Below, in pieces: positions 1-11,538 of a stretch of 64,000 nt of DNA. A model generated the notes under the pieces. That model was not told the origin of the DNA. It did no database searches and was given only the letters and a program-made list of their open reading frames with translations. The stretch comes from Dicyema japonicum (taxonomy: Eukaryota; Dicyemida; Rhombozoa; Dicyemidae), in contig RDEW01000045.1 in NCBI GenBank assembly GCA_011109175.1, positions 364,748-428,747 on the forward strand, given 5' to 3'. Position 1 is the stretch's first letter. Every line of letters starts with the position of its first letter. The translations under genes and the position numbers were made by a program.

Positions 1-361
1 GATAATAGTCGACAAAATTTGAGAACTTTTTCCAGTCGACATTTTTGTTGTCGGTAAATAAATCAGGTTGCTTTACAATTGACACTCTTCCTTCAAGCGT
101 AATCATAACGGGATTATGGTCACTGCTGGTCTCGTATAGCACCGTCCATTTTGTTAATGTTTCGATGTTTGGTGAGTAAAGAGTGAGATCGGGGGACGAT
201 GTCCTGTCATTCGATCTGTAGGGAGTCCTTGTATTGAATGTAGGGTTGTTTAATATTATCAGGTCATCCAGATTCGATAACAATTAGTTTCCTCTGACAT
301 CGCATGGTTGGTTCTTGAACCATGTCGGATGCTTCGCATTTAGGTCTCCACAAAGTAACAT
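1..361 (-). mobile_element. Jockey-like APE endonuclease fragment (copy A)
   Basis: The minus strand reads LLCGDLNAKHPTW, then after one frame break LDDLIILNNPTFNTRTP, SSPDLTLYSP and SSDHNPVMITLE. These are the C-terminal motifs of apurinic endonuclease-like domains of jockey-type non-LTR retrotransposons, with SDHNP carrying the catalytic Asp-His. The piece is cut by the window edge and no reverse transcriptase follows in register. The same fragment appears complete at 13638-14024. Confidence 0.75.
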
Positions 362-430
362 ATTTTTTGATTTGTCGATTTCTGACAGGGAGAACCTGTT
401 AAAACTGAAAACTTAAGAGTATTCATCTCT

Positions 431-820
431 GTGGCTTGCAAAAGGAAACAATTCTCCAAAGTCGAAAGCCTTATGTTTAGTCCAGGACAGAAATTTCTTT
501 TTGGAGGACTGAACACGATTTGCAGTTTGTGTAAAAAAATAAAAAAAACCGTCGATTACGCTACAAGATGTGGAAAAATGTTGCATGGAATTTACGTCAC
601 AAGGCATAATGAAGTCGTACGGTGCCTTCACTTCCATTTCTTGCAAAAAATACGGTCTCAAAAACCACTCAGTGAAAAAATTGTGATGAATGAATCGGTA
701 CAGATAAGAGTTGATACATTTATTAAAACCGAAATTGAACACAACAAACCTGATTTATTTATCTACGACATAAAGAAAAATCTATTTTCTAATTGTGTTC
801 AATTTTTTATAGATGTGTGA
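431..820 (+). mobile_element. GI-type zinc knuckle and RLE fragment (copy A)
   Basis: From about base 520 the plus strand encodes a CCHC-like knuckle (CSLC...D-YATRC, with the usual histidine replaced by tyrosine), then TRHNEVVRCLH, a stretch ending in RVDTFIKTE and NKPDLFIYD. This order matches the C-terminal zinc knuckle plus restriction-like endonuclease of GI elements. It stops before the second catalytic block and lies on the strand opposite the larger GI body in this block, so it is a separate 3'-truncated copy. A duplicate lies at 14094-14488. Confidence 0.65.
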
Positions 821-1234
821 TAAAAAGTAAAACAACGAATGAATACTTAAAATTTGGAGTAATACTTTACGAGCACAAAAATAACTTCCTATGTGTCTTA
901 TGTGTAAGAAGGTACAAATGAAAGAATAAAGCCAATGTCATCATCTGAGAAACTTGATGCAGAAGTTATTTAGTTTCTAGTCTGAAATATAATTATGAAA
1001 ATCGTCTTATGATTAATCTTGAAAAAAGCATATTATTATTTTACAAAATATCGCAATTGATAGTAAAATCAAGAAAACCTCATGCTATTAGAAAGTCCTT
1101 AATATAAATGTCAAAGAAATATTGATGATTGTGATTCTGATCTAATAAGTTAATCAATTTTTATCACAATAGTTCTGTCTCCTCCAGAATTGATGAAATG
1201 CAAAAAAAAAGAAATTAAATTTTATGAACTAAAA
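821..1234. other. No gene seen
   Basis: AT-rich sequence without a convincing open frame. It is repeated with small indels at about 14489-14920 as part of the duplicated block. Confidence 0.5.
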
Positions 1235-1685
1235 TTAATGAGAGAATTGAATCTGCTTTCCTTCTTCTATTCTTTCAAAACAGAAACTCAGTTTTGATAA
1301 CGGCGTACGTAAGAGTTGCATAAGATGTTCATCAGTTAATTGGTTGCGATATTTGGTTTTGATCCGTGTGAGTCTGCTGAACAGAGTTTCACAAACATAC
1401 GTTGATCCAAATACAGACGAATTTTTATACGCATTCGTAACCATTAAAATTCTACTTAAAAATTGTAATATTTGATTTTTCTTAAATATTGTGGTTAGGC
1501 GACTGCATTTCAATGAGCTCCATTTGAAATTCGTCTGGAACGGTTGTAGGATCTATAGGAGTGAAAAATAATTTAATCATTGGCAAGTTATCCTTGAAAT
1601 TATTAAAAATTCTATCAAATTCTTCAATTAGATCGCGAATAACGTGAGTATATTTCTTAAGTATATTTAACACGCTTTTAGACAT
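1235..1685 (-). pseudogene. hAT transposase C-terminal fragment (copy A)
   Basis: Two overlapping minus-strand frames (1685-1482 and 1513-1235) join across one frameshift near base 1500. The first reads DLIEEFDRIFNNFK and VPDEFQMELIEMQS, the second SVFGSTYVCETLFSRL and NQLTDEHLMQLLRTPLSK. This is the dimerisation region of hAT-superfamily transposases of the ZBED/FAM200 type, where FGSTYxCExxFS and LTxEHL are hallmarks. The catalytic N-terminal part is absent, so the piece is dead. The duplicate is at 14921-15371. Confidence 0.8.
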
Positions 1686-1689
1686 TAAA

Positions 1690-3868
1690 AATAATATTAA
1701 TCTTTATTTAACAAACAATAAAAAAGTTAATATATTTATTAATCAACAACCTTCCTCGCCTGCCTGTTCGCCAGCCTACTCAGGCAGGTTCGATTCTGGT
1801 TGCTGAAACAACTCCGAGAGCGCATTGTCAAATTGAACCCTCTGCCCATATTGCATCTCAGGGCTCTGCCTCCTATACTCCAGTGTCAGCTCTCTAGGGT
1901 CCGCTTTAACACAGTGGACTGTAGATAGGCTGGAGCTTCCTATCTACCCCCAACTGCTTCAGATAACCCTTGTGGTACTTTGTTGCAATTCCTTCCCACG
2001 TCATACTATAGGAATAACGAGGACCTTGCAACCAAGCATCTGCCCCATTCGTTTGCAAGAAAGTCATACTTCCTTTTTTTCTCCACCTCCACAGTCTGCA
2101 AACGGTCTTGAGACGTGATGCCAACTCTATGATAAGGACTTGGCCAGACTCCTTATCGTGTACCACAATGTCCGGTTTATTGTGCTTGACTAGCACCGAG
2201 GTACGGATAACACTGTCTACCTTAATTTGGACCCTGGTGTTCTCTACTACAGATTGCACCTTATGAGTCCGCAACTTTCTGGTGTGGCGAATACCATACT
2301 TATTGCATAGTAGAAGATGAAGACTCCTTACTACCTCGTTATGCCTCCACACATAGTCGTGGCAGAGCATGGATCCACATCGAGTGGCTAAATGATCAAC
2401 CGACATGCTCCTTGACTTACAGTGGGGACATGTATTTGTTGATCGACCCCAAAAAATATTGCGGTCTTGCATATACGTGTACAACGCCTCCGATCGAGGT
2501 GAGTTGTCACCGTATTTTAGCCATATTGTCGACGACTTAAGGTCGACATGTGGTTGTCCAGTGCTCTGAAAGGACCTTATGAAGGCTTTTTAAGTTGATC
2601 TTTTCCATCAAATTATTATATTGTAATTCGATCAACGCCTTCACATTTACTAGCCCACCATCATCAACACATACTTAGCAGACAAAAAAGGTCTGATAGT
2701 GCCTAGGTGGGTTGCCCGTGTTTTCTCGGTCGTTATTATGGCGTGCTTCCTAGCAGACACACTTGACCCAGCTATCAGGGTGTCGTGCATTCGCATTAGG
2801 ATACGCTCACTTAGTTGGACTACTCCACACAGTCCACGGCCGAATTTATCACGGGGTAAATATAGTCTCTCCTTATTGGCTGCCAGCACATGGACATGGT
2901 TCTCTCTGAGTACTCCACGGATCATAACATCCATCTCATCATACTCTTTGGGCTCAAACTCTACAACACCTATGTAGTAGTTTAGCAGCGAGACAGCATA
3001 CTCATTTAATGCTAGGAACAAATTCCTTGCATTTAGAGACGTCTTACATAATAACGCTGCTCTTTTACGAATGCCTTCAGTAATTTGTCGCTTTGTCTCA
3101 GGCATTATAAGGGACTTTGGAGTTTCGGTAACACCCAGATACTTATATCCTTCGTGTTCCTCTAGGACTCTTACTAACTCGCTACATACTTGCGTGTTAG
3201 TCGCAGACTTTGAATAATTCAAATCTAGTCCTATACTCTCAAAGAATTCCCTGGCACAGACCCCCATGGAGTAGAGCTCCTCGGCTGTTCGAGCATACAT
3301 CTTCAGGTCATCGATAAAAAGAAGGTGATTTGTACTGAAACAAACCCCTTCACAATGAACTGGTATTTGCTCAAACCGGTCATTGAGGCGGCGACTCAAT
3401 GGCTCCAAACAGAGAACAAAGAGTAGCGGAGACATGCTATCTCGCTGAAGGATCCCCCTCTTGAGTTTTACCTCGCCTATCCGGTGTCTATTATAGTTCA
3501 GATGAATACTCCACCTATTCATCACAGCCACTACAAAGCTGATGAACCACACAGGCATACACAGACTGTGTAGCACTCGACAAGGTAAGAATGATCAACT
3601 GAATCACATCCACCCACTTAGACAAAAGTGAGTTTCCGTGAGACACAGAAAGGCATTTGTTGATCAAAGCCTTCTCTTTTGCCCCTGACAATTTCGCACA
3701 GTACCCAACTGATTTTGACAGTGATGGATCACTCTCACTGCTTACGACATATGACTGTCTGTTTAAAATGAATACGCTGGGCTTACCTATCCATAATATT
3801 TGTCTATGAGATTTGCTTAGGACACTAATTCGTTCATCCGTATATGTTTGAATTTTTTCGTTTGGCAT
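1690..3868 (-). mobile_element. GI RLE retrotransposon body, broken (copy A)
   Basis: Read on the minus strand from 3868: the end of the RT fingers (KEKALINKCLSVSHGN), palm and thumb with the F-x-DD signature FIDDLKMYA near 3310, LNYYIGVVE, then ERLYLPRDKFGRG. After a break follow the knuckle CPHCKSRSMSVDHLATRC near 2420 and the RLE start HNKPDIVVHD near 2170. The second RLE block is frameshifted. At least four frame breaks separate 3868-3515, 3576-2650 and 2484-1906. The 3' end carries AAGGTTGTTGATTAATAAAT and an AT-rich tail near 1690-1745. Such knuckle-plus-RLE elements belong to the R2/R4/NeSL-like group. This copy is more decayed than its duplicate at 15440-17549. Confidence 0.85.
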
Positions 3869-3926
3869 ATTTGTCTATAAAGCTTCCACACAAGAAAAAA
3901 ATTTTCAGAACCAACAATGTCACTCA

Positions 3927-4277
3927 TTGATCATTAATATGATATGCTCTCACACAAAACAAGCTAAGATTCTAGAAGTAACATTCAACACGCTCAAAAC
4001 CATGTGTCAAACTGTAATCAGTCCTTCGCCACTAAAGAGTGGAGGTGCTCGTCTCAAAATTAAAAGGATCCGTAAATTGGTCAATATACACGTTGCACAC
4101 TCAATTCTCCGAGCCAACTATAACTTATTGATGCTTGGGGAACATAAATTTCAGTACAAACATGGAAAAGATCAACTCCGTTCAATCCAGTATGAACAAC
4201 CAATTTCGAATCACATGACTATTAGATTTTCTTTTCTCATTCCCTTAATTTCACTAGGATTGGAATATAATTATTGA
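3927..4277 (+). mobile_element. Jockey-like RT thumb remnant (copy A)
   Basis: The plus strand has an open frame containing RLKIKRIRKLVNIHVAHSIL; a neighbouring frame reads EPTITY and NMEKINSVQSSMNNQFRIT. Together they resemble the end of a jockey-type reverse transcriptase (ILEPxxxYG...L...DxINxxQ...RxITG) and match the sister fragment at 55200-55530. Frameshifts and a stop make it non-functional. The copy in the second block is at 17685-17957. Confidence 0.5.
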
Positions 4278-4314
4278 GGAGTCTCTAGTGCAACAAACCT
4301 TAAAAAATCTCAGT

Positions 4315-5208
4315 CGTTTGAGGATGGGTCATCAGTCACTGGACTGGCATCTCATGGAAGTGACCTTGACATCGAACTGCAGTGCTCAAGAACCTGCAAG
4401 TTGCCGGAAACAAAAGATAAATTAAACCTTGAGGTCTCGACCATCGACTCTGAGAGTATCCATGGAAAGAGACAGATTCTCAGCAGAGTGGCCAATTTGA
4501 TACAGAATTCAGGGTTTTCCCGTACGTTGGAGATCCTAAATGCCAGAGTACCCATTATCCGCTTCAATTCTGATCTCTGTGGGATTTGCTGTGACCTCAG
4601 TGTAGGAAATTGGTAGTCAGTTGGCTTACTTTAGTGTGAGGAAGATAAATTTGTCTTCCCTTTTGCAGTTCTACTCTGTGATTGTCCCTGGATTCCCCAT
4701 CCTCGTGTGTACCCTGAGGAATTGGGCTAAGTTTAAAAAAGTCGTTGTCCCGTCTCCCTCTTTTAGTTTGACCAACTTTGGATTGACTCAATTGATTTTG
4801 TTTTATTTGATGATGGCACGTGGTGTTCCCCGTTGTCGAAGGTGATGGATTCAAACGGTCCTCTGGTTATGTTACTTGTAGATAATTTCATTTCTCCTAA
4901 AGAGTTTGTTGACTTGAAATTAGGTTGGTGGGTCATTTGAGACCTTAGGTGACACTCTCATGGGGTTTTTTGACTTTTACGCCAATTTTAACTTTAACAA
5001 GAAAAAGCTTGACTTGGTGACGGGGAGGGATGTCGCCTTTATCAGTGGGTACTCCGTTTTCTTGCAGCACCCATTAGAGACGGTTGAAACGAACGTTACT
5101 AGGAACGTAAAGGAATATCAGCTGGCCTTTTTCAAAAAGGCTTGCAGAACGGCTTACACTGATCTTCATAATAAATCTGGATCTCTTAATTTATTGTTCG
5201 CTAAATGA
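4315..5208 (+). pseudogene. Mitochondrial poly(A) polymerase-like gene, 5' part missing
   Basis: The frame opens with the nucleotidyltransferase motif GSSVTGLASHGSDLDIEL (4326-4380; the Asp pair binds metal), continues with RVPIIRFN and CDLSVGN (third Asp), then central-domain blocks RNWAKF and TNFGLTQLILFYL, and ends GFFDFYANFNF...FLQHPLETVETNVTRNV and a stop at 5208. Domain order and the final NPLE...NV block fit MTPAP/PAPD1, the enzyme that adds poly(A) to mitochondrial mRNAs. Introns of 22 nt (4613-4634) and 25 nt (4924-4948) restore the frame. Two oddities: everything upstream of the GSS motif is duplicated transposon sequence, and an apparent 1-nt frameshift lies near 4832 (PRC against LSKVMDS). 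It is either a truncated pseudogene or a misassembled or damaged real gene. Another non-canonical nucleotidyltransferase is possible. Confidence 0.65.
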
Positions 5209-5648
5209 ATATGTTTTGAACTGTGAATTGTTTTTGATTTGTTTGGGGTTGGTTAGTTCTAATGGGAGTGCCGCATGACTGGGGGTTTGAACACACTTGC
5301 CTTCTCCAGTACAAATTGAGATTTATATTCATGTACTTTAGTAACATTTGTAGAAAAGAAAGGACTCTGTCATGGGTCTGAACGTCATCCAAAATTTGTG
5401 GATAACAACACTTTAAGAAACAAAGTTTCAAAAGGCAAGGGAATATTTCAAATATTACTACACTTGGATATCAAGATCACTCATCAAGGTATGGTTACTA
5501 ATATTGGTGGCAAAAATGATGTTGTGTAATACTTCAATAGTGGTCGTAATACAATAGAGTGTTTTCAAAATTGAGAAGTGAGCTACATCAATCCGAGAAA
5601 TTTTAACATTATTGCGAGAATCTGTCACATTTAACATCTAGGCTAGAA
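5209..5648. other. No gene seen
   Basis: Nothing recognisable. It probably contains the 3' untranslated region of the poly(A) polymerase-like gene. Confidence 0.4.
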
Positions 5649-6853
5649 TTGATCACATTTATCCGCCATGTGACCACGTCGCTTCATATATTGTATATTT
5701 TGACAGTTATCGCTAACTTGTGTATTTTGCAAATGTTTGAGAATCTTACAAATGTAAATAGACAATGGAAAAATATCGATTTGACGTCCTTATATTACAA
5801 GAATCCAAACTCAGAAGTGCGAACACAACTCCAAAATTTCCTGGATACTCAGTTATCCACAGAGATAGATGTGGAAACTTGGGGTAGGCTTACTACTATC
5901 ATACGAAACGGGATCCCTTTGAAGATATCACCAAATACGTCTACAACCGCCTCCATAACCATGAAAGTATCCAAATTCTGGCCACAAAAATCCAACTCCC
6001 AAGAAGTATTTTACTTTGATCAATTCACATCTACCTCCTTCATCATCAGTTACTTGCCCGAAACTTTCGTCAATCAGCTCACTAAGAAACGTTCTTCTTT
6101 GCGTTACCTAATTACAAAACACCCGCTCTGGCTGAGAAGTCAGACGTCAAACATGCGGGGAGACATGCTAATCGAAGACTTTGGAACCTTTTGCATCCTA
6201 AACGACCCTAACTTTCACACAAGAACCCTCTCAAGACAAAATGATTCACAATCTCAATAAATATGAATATTATTCCGGATGTCTGAAAGAGATCTTACAT
6301 CAAACCAATCTTGAAGTCTGGAAAATCCGAAAATGACCCTTTTTCCAACAGACCAACCTCGATCCTATGTTCACTTTCCCGAATACTCGAAAGATTAGTT
6401 CTTGAAAATATTAAAAAATAATCCTCCTCTCTCCTTTCCAACATGGATTCCGGGCTAAACACTCCACTGCAACATGCCTAACGTCCTGTGCCAGTTCATT
6501 GCGAAGGGATTCAATTCCTCTAAACCACACCAACGTACAGTCTTGGTCTCTGTTGATATAACAAAGGCTTTCGACACAGTCTCAAGAAACTCCTTACTGA
6601 GAAAATTTACGATATATGCATCCACCCAAACATAAAACTATAGATTACCAACTTCTTAAATGGGAGACGTGGACAAGTGATTTGCAACAACATAAAGTCA
6701 AAATCGCGTCTCATACCAAACGGAGTTCCTAAAGGATCCCCACTATCGCCAGCCTTTTTCAATCTCTACATAAACGACATGCCACAAACCTGTAATGAAA
6801 ACTGCCTAATTTTCTTCTATGCCGACGATATCATTCTTGCCTCCAAGGACTAA
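5649..6853 (+). mobile_element. Jockey-like retrotransposon, APE and RT pieces with deletions
   Basis: The frame ending at 6260 contains LWLRSQTSNMRGDMLIEDF and ILNDPNFHTRT, the second half of an APE endonuclease. After a gap the plus strand reads HGFRAKHSTATCLT (about 6440), VSVDITKAFDTVSRNSLL (about 6555), IPNGVPKGSPLSPAFFNLYI (about 6720) and FFYADDIILASKD (about 6830), which are reverse transcriptase blocks including the YADD catalytic motif. The linker between endonuclease and RT is shortened and frames change several times. The first 200 bases of the open frame are not clearly part of the element. Confidence 0.8.
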
Positions 6854-8152
6854 AGCATTTAATCCAATAGAAAATATGTTTTCAAAAGTTAACAAAAGTA
6901 AAGGATCTAAAACCTACTAATGAGAAATTATTTTATTTGCAATTGAAGGGGATCTCCAAACAATTAGAAGTGTTTACTGTGAATTTTTTTTTCATGAAAT
7001 CAGTAAATCAATTCATTATTTTTTTAAATTATTGTTTTGGTTCCTTTTTTTGAAAATTTCTCGGATATCAAATTTATTATTTTATTAAATTACGGTTTTG
7101 GTTATTTTTTTGAAAATTTCTCGGATTCCCATAGTGATGTGAAGGTGTTATCACTTGGACTTGAAAACTCTGTATATCAGTGACAAAATAGTTCCAAAAA
7201 CCAAGATAAAGTTTTCTCCAAATCGATGTCGGACTGTACCTCGATAATCATTTAAACTCTATTTTTGAAAAAAACACAGTTCATTTTTTTTAATATTTGA
7301 TTTTTGAAAAAAAAGAAAAAAGTCTTTTAGTTAAGAGACCAGGATCGCAAAGGCATTCCATCTGATTACCAGTCAAATGAAGAGAAATGCGTCCTTTTCT
7401 CTCTCACGTTCTTATATTAAGAATTGACCACATTTAGCAAATATTGTGTTTAGGAAACCAAACCATCCCAATAGTAATACCAATTCACCCTTTATGTTTG
7501 TTCTGGTTGGACTTGTATGACATTGGAAAACTCAGTTTCTTTGACAGTGTGAAGGTGTATGGGTTAATAATAATATTGAGATGGTAGCATATGTTAGCTG
7601 GGGTCACTAATGGATGTAACCTCTGTTCTGCTTCTTCATGTGCGGTTGGTGAGATATCCAATATCGTCGTATAAAATATTCTCTTTCTTGGAACTCGTCT
7701 GACACCAAATTTAAAAAGTAACAGTCAATCTTGTCGGAGAACAAGAGATTTAAGTAAACGCTGATACATGATGGAAAGGTTTCTTGTCCTTCTCTATTTC
7801 TTTGTTAGAATAGATTCATTGATCCAGTAAATAAAAGAGTGTAGCTTTTCCTAGAGTACGAAATCTTTACATAATGTTTTAAAACTCAGTTTTGGAATGA
7901 TCATCATTAAATCACAAAGAATCTTTAGATATGCCAGCTATTTAGGATAACTTGGATAACTGATAACTAGGGCAATTTAAGTGCTAAAATGCTATTTTTA
8001 TTTTTTATACTTTTTTAAATATACAATTGAATTTGGAATAATTATTTTTTAATTTTGTTAAAAAAAACATACATTATAAATGCTATAAGTGCTATTTTTA
8101 ATTTTAAATGCTAATTTTTGTTTAAATGCTAATTTAAATTGCAGTTAATAAT
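6854..8152. other. AT-rich gap with a short tandem duplication
   Basis: No coding signal. At about 7012-7126 a unit of roughly 58 bases occurs twice in a row; both units end in the word GAAAATTTCTCGGAT. Otherwise this is low-complexity AT-rich sequence. Confidence 0.5.
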
Positions 8153-8470
8153 GTGTTTACGGATTCCGAAATTCGCGGAGCACTCCTTCGGCTGAATAAC
8201 AACAGAGCAGCTGGCTATGACAATATTTGTATGGAGTTGTTAAAATACGCACCAACCCAGCTAGCAGGAAAGATAACTTTCATATTCAACGAGATATTCA
8301 GGACTCATTGTTCAATTGACATCGTGATGGGAGTTCTACTTCCTTTACAAAAACCTGGCAAACCTGCAGGTCTAATTGAAAATTTCAAACCGATCGTGCT
8401 TTTGACCACTTTGCGAAAAACATTGTCGATATCAACATTGAATCGAATATTAAATTCAGATTATCAGTGA
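8153..8470 (+). mobile_element. RTE-like RT fingers fragment
   Basis: The plus strand encodes LRLNNNRAAGYDNICMELL, then VLLPLQKPGKPAG and ENFKPIVLLTTLRKTLS, the first RT blocks of the RTE-like family. The same blocks occur in the longer element at 19500-21345 (NTGRSAGPDFITAELLQYG and FRPIILLTSIRKTLS). The fragment ends before the catalytic YADD. It is a truncated dead copy. Confidence 0.8.
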
Positions 8471-8839
8471 TAACATTCAATAGAAGAAGGTCACCGAACC
8501 ACTAAAAATAAGTATTATAATTGGTTTATAAGAAATTAACTTGTAAGTTCAAAATAACTCTGAAATATTTTTTAGAGATGAAATATCTTCAAGCATCAAA
8601 TAAGTGGGTTGTATAAGTTGTAATATATACTCGCAGAAATTGATATTACAGTAAACTTTCCAAAATTTTCCATTTTTAGTTCCAGCAATTATTTGCGGCA
8701 AATTTGGGAATTGGCAAATTTCAGAATTTAATCAATAATTAGTTGTTGGGAAACTTCTCGTCGATGAAAATAACTAAATAGGAATAGGATGTGACGATCT
8801 TTCCGAGCATTGTTAGGGACCACTAAGATCAAGAATTTA

Positions 8840-8945
8840 ATATTTTCAAATCGGTTCAGACACCTGGAGCAGCTGCTTCGACTGCGGAGAACCTAAAAAT
8901 CAAGAAATATTTTTGCCTCGGGGATCGCTACTCCACAGAGCCATA
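8840..8945 (+). mobile_element. GII RLE fragment
   Basis: One frame reads IFKSVQTPGAAASTAENL followed by KIKKYFCLGDRY. This matches the RLE of the minus-strand GII copy at 58349-58775 almost residue for residue, including the KIKKY block whose lysine is expected at the nuclease site. Only about 100 bases are recognisable. The next 540 bases, up to the SINE at 9488, show nothing I can name. Confidence 0.65.
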
Positions 8946-9487
8946 CTCACATGCGGCAGCGAAATACTCCACATCCGGTCTATGGTCTGTCAGCAAAGTT
9001 CGTCAAAATTATTAAATGTTCTTTGGATGAGCACGTAAAAAATTAGTTTCTGGAGGTCCATTGTGTGTTTGCTCAGTATGGGTCGTGAACTCATCAGATA
9101 CCCTCGAAATTTAAAAGAGCTCGTCACGATGCTCAACAGAGCCAATGAAGATTTTTACATTGCATAAAAGCTTGTTGATTTGATTTCGTTGCTGATAGTG
9201 AGAAGCATTGTCTGAGCTTTTCAATCCACGATAATTTCCAAAACTATTTTGTCTGAGAAGACTTCTTGCTATGGATCCTTTTTCGGTTTATAGAAATTAA
9301 CCTTAATGTCTAGTTGTCTCACAAAGGTCTTTAAACTCGTCATAGCACAATAATTTACGAATAGGGCGTATATGAGAGTGATTGTTAAAATCTCTTGACT
9401 TTTGACAACCGTGAGTGACTCTATCGGAATCCCCTTACTTTTCGAATGATAGGGCTGTGATTACTAGGTGGAGCATTGTCTCTGACT

Positions 9488-9800
9488 GAATCTTGGTGGC
9501 ATAGTGGTTAGGTGTCGGGCTAAAATGACTTTGGTTACGGGTTCGATTCTCGCTGCTGTTCACCTGGTGGAAGGTTCCACTCATCTACGATGCTAAAAGG
9601 GTTTGACGAGTGACGCCGTCATCAGTGGATACTCACTGCGGAACTGGATTGTCTAGAAAGGACCACACACATGAAAAAGAAAAAAAGAAGTGAAGATCAT
9701 TCCTTGGTTCTACGATTAGTTAAAATTAACTGTTCTTTATAAAGTGTGTGTCCAGGCTATGCAGAGCTATAAATATTATGGCTCTCGTGAAAAGGCTGTT
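9488..9800 (+). repeat. tRNA-derived SINE, copy 1
   Basis: The left part resembles a tRNA gene: an A box TGGCATAGTGG at about 9497 and a B box GGTTCGATTCT at about 9538, spaced as in a polymerase III promoter. The part after it has no tRNA character but aligns with 63708-64000, sharing blocks such as TACGATGCT, a GTGAC-CCGTCAT block and TTCTTGGTTCT-like words in the same order. There is no intact acceptor stem, so it is not a working tRNA gene. The copies are quite diverged, so the family is old. Confidence 0.65.
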
Positions 9801-11538
9801 ATTACTATTATTATGGCTGTGATCGGTGGAAAATTATAATTTAATTTCATGAAGATTGTTTCGCAAACGAGAAAGAACATAAGGATAAATCTGGAGATGT
9901 GCAGATGTAGTTGCTTCTTAATGAGTTTCTTGTTGACTTTTGGGTCATTCAAGAAAACAAGATTATCGACAGTACTTCAGATGAGTTTCCTGCCTTAGCA
10001 ATGGGGGAGAAGAGGTTTCTAGGATGGCCGTTTATGCAAATCATTTTTTTGAGTTTCGTTCTATTGGAAATGGATATGCAGAAAGGCCAGAATGCTGCAG
10101 GTTTTGGAAACTGGTTACAGATTATAACTGAGTATTTTCGCGATGAGCGGAACACGGAATAGAACAGACATGTTAAACACTCGGCCTGCACAAAGGATTG
10201 TTATCCAGTCGACAAAAGTCTCTTGGAGTTATTGTCAAGAGTTCCGGAATGATTTAATGATTTCTCATCATTTGAATGCTAATTTTCATGATTATCGATA
10301 CTTTTCATTTCTGATGTTGTGGAACTATTAGAAATGACTCTGATTCTACACTCTGGGAAATACCTCTAGATAGGAAAAGAGGACCCTCAGGACAAAAGAG
10401 TGGAAATAATAATCTTTAAAAAATGATTACATAATAGAGCAGGATAATGTCAATAATAATAGAATATCGCCATCAGACATTTGAGTTTCCTCAGACCACT
10501 TGCAATAACAATCTTCACCTGATGACAGAACTATAAAACTGGGTCAATTGTCACTCCAAAAATCCTCGATGGGCGTTTCAGAAGATTTAAATGAGTAAGC
10601 GGATCTTCCACAATACCAACATGCGTTATAAACAACACGTCACATAGATAGGGCGGTAAGATGTCGTCAAGTCTGCTGGTTTTTCCGCTTTTATGACAAG
10701 TACATTGAATTTTTCCACTTGTTCTGAATAGAGTTTGTATTGATTATCAAAAATGGCGTTTGAGAAGATAAAAGAAATATCATAGGAAACACTGTTATCC
10801 CAAATACATTTCTAATCATCTCTGACGATAATACTCTAAATCAAGAGGTGCATTTGGTCTGTCCTGTGGCAGGCAATGCGTATGAAACCTCGAGAAGTCC
10901 TTATGACTAACTCTGGCGTAGTAGGACATTAGGCTATTAACTTGTTTCAGTTTTATAAAATTGAAAATGCGTTACAAATATAGGCAGTGGACCTTCTTAG
11001 CACAGAAGACAATATCAATTCCAATGTTATTTTTATTCGTTCCTCTTTTATTATGGCCGTAAATTTTCCGTCAAGTTTTTTGAGAGAGTTCATATCCGTC
11101 ATGATTTGGCGGGTTTCGTAGTCAAAGGAGCCCGTATGGCAAAATGAGGCCATCCGACCATCAATCGAAATAAGAATGAAATTTATTTTTATTTTATTAT
11201 TTATAATTATCAGAATTTAAATATTAGATAATGTTTTATTAATTACCACGTTGTTTACGTGGTGTACGTGAGACCTATGATGACATGCCATGCTAATACT
11301 GATTATAATGAGTAGATACCTAATTCTGAGGTCTTATCCTACAATTTTACTAACATTCGTTTCCTCTATTTCTGATAATTTATTTCAAAAAGTGCTATTG
11401 ATCTTTATTTTTACATGTACTAAGGGTAGCTAAGACAAACAATGTTTTTGAGAAATCGTATACTCTTCTAACGGAGATTGCACAGAGATTCCTATTCGGT
11501 ATTAATCTCTATAAAAGTATAAGTTATCTTGTAGCACG
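9801..11538. other. Mostly unassigned decayed sequence
   Basis: A plus-strand frame at 9911-10162 includes LVDFWVIQENKIIDSTSDEFPALA, and a related string recurs at about 12420 inside the hAT remnant, so it may be a second hAT scrap. The rest, including a minus-strand frame at 10953-11153, I do not recognise. Confidence 0.3.

Larger units (their letters stand above)
1..4328. repeat. Segmental duplication, copy A (mosaic of transposon pieces)
   Basis: This block recurs almost base for base at 13664-18008. The match runs from the first base of the window, so its left edge is not visible, to base 4328, where the copies part after the shared word TTTGAGGATGGG. Differences are scattered substitutions and short indels; the offset drifts from 13,663 to 13,680. 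Contents in order: a minus-strand APE piece, a plus-strand RLE piece, a minus-strand hAT piece, a minus-strand GI RT/RLE body and a plus-strand jockey RT remnant. The mixed strands and families show that the mosaic formed before it was duplicated as a unit. Confidence 0.95.

Noticed and set aside
413-742. 109-codon minus-strand frame with hydrophobic stretches
   Set aside because: It is the antisense shadow of the RLE fragment on the plus strand, which has recognisable motifs.
9040-9480. Possible coding remnant on the minus strand
   Set aside because: Frames are short, full of stops and match no element block seen elsewhere in the window.
9488-9560. Functional tRNA gene
   Set aside because: A and B boxes are present but no acceptor stem closes around them, and the sequence continues into a body shared with the copy at 63708, as expected for a SINE.
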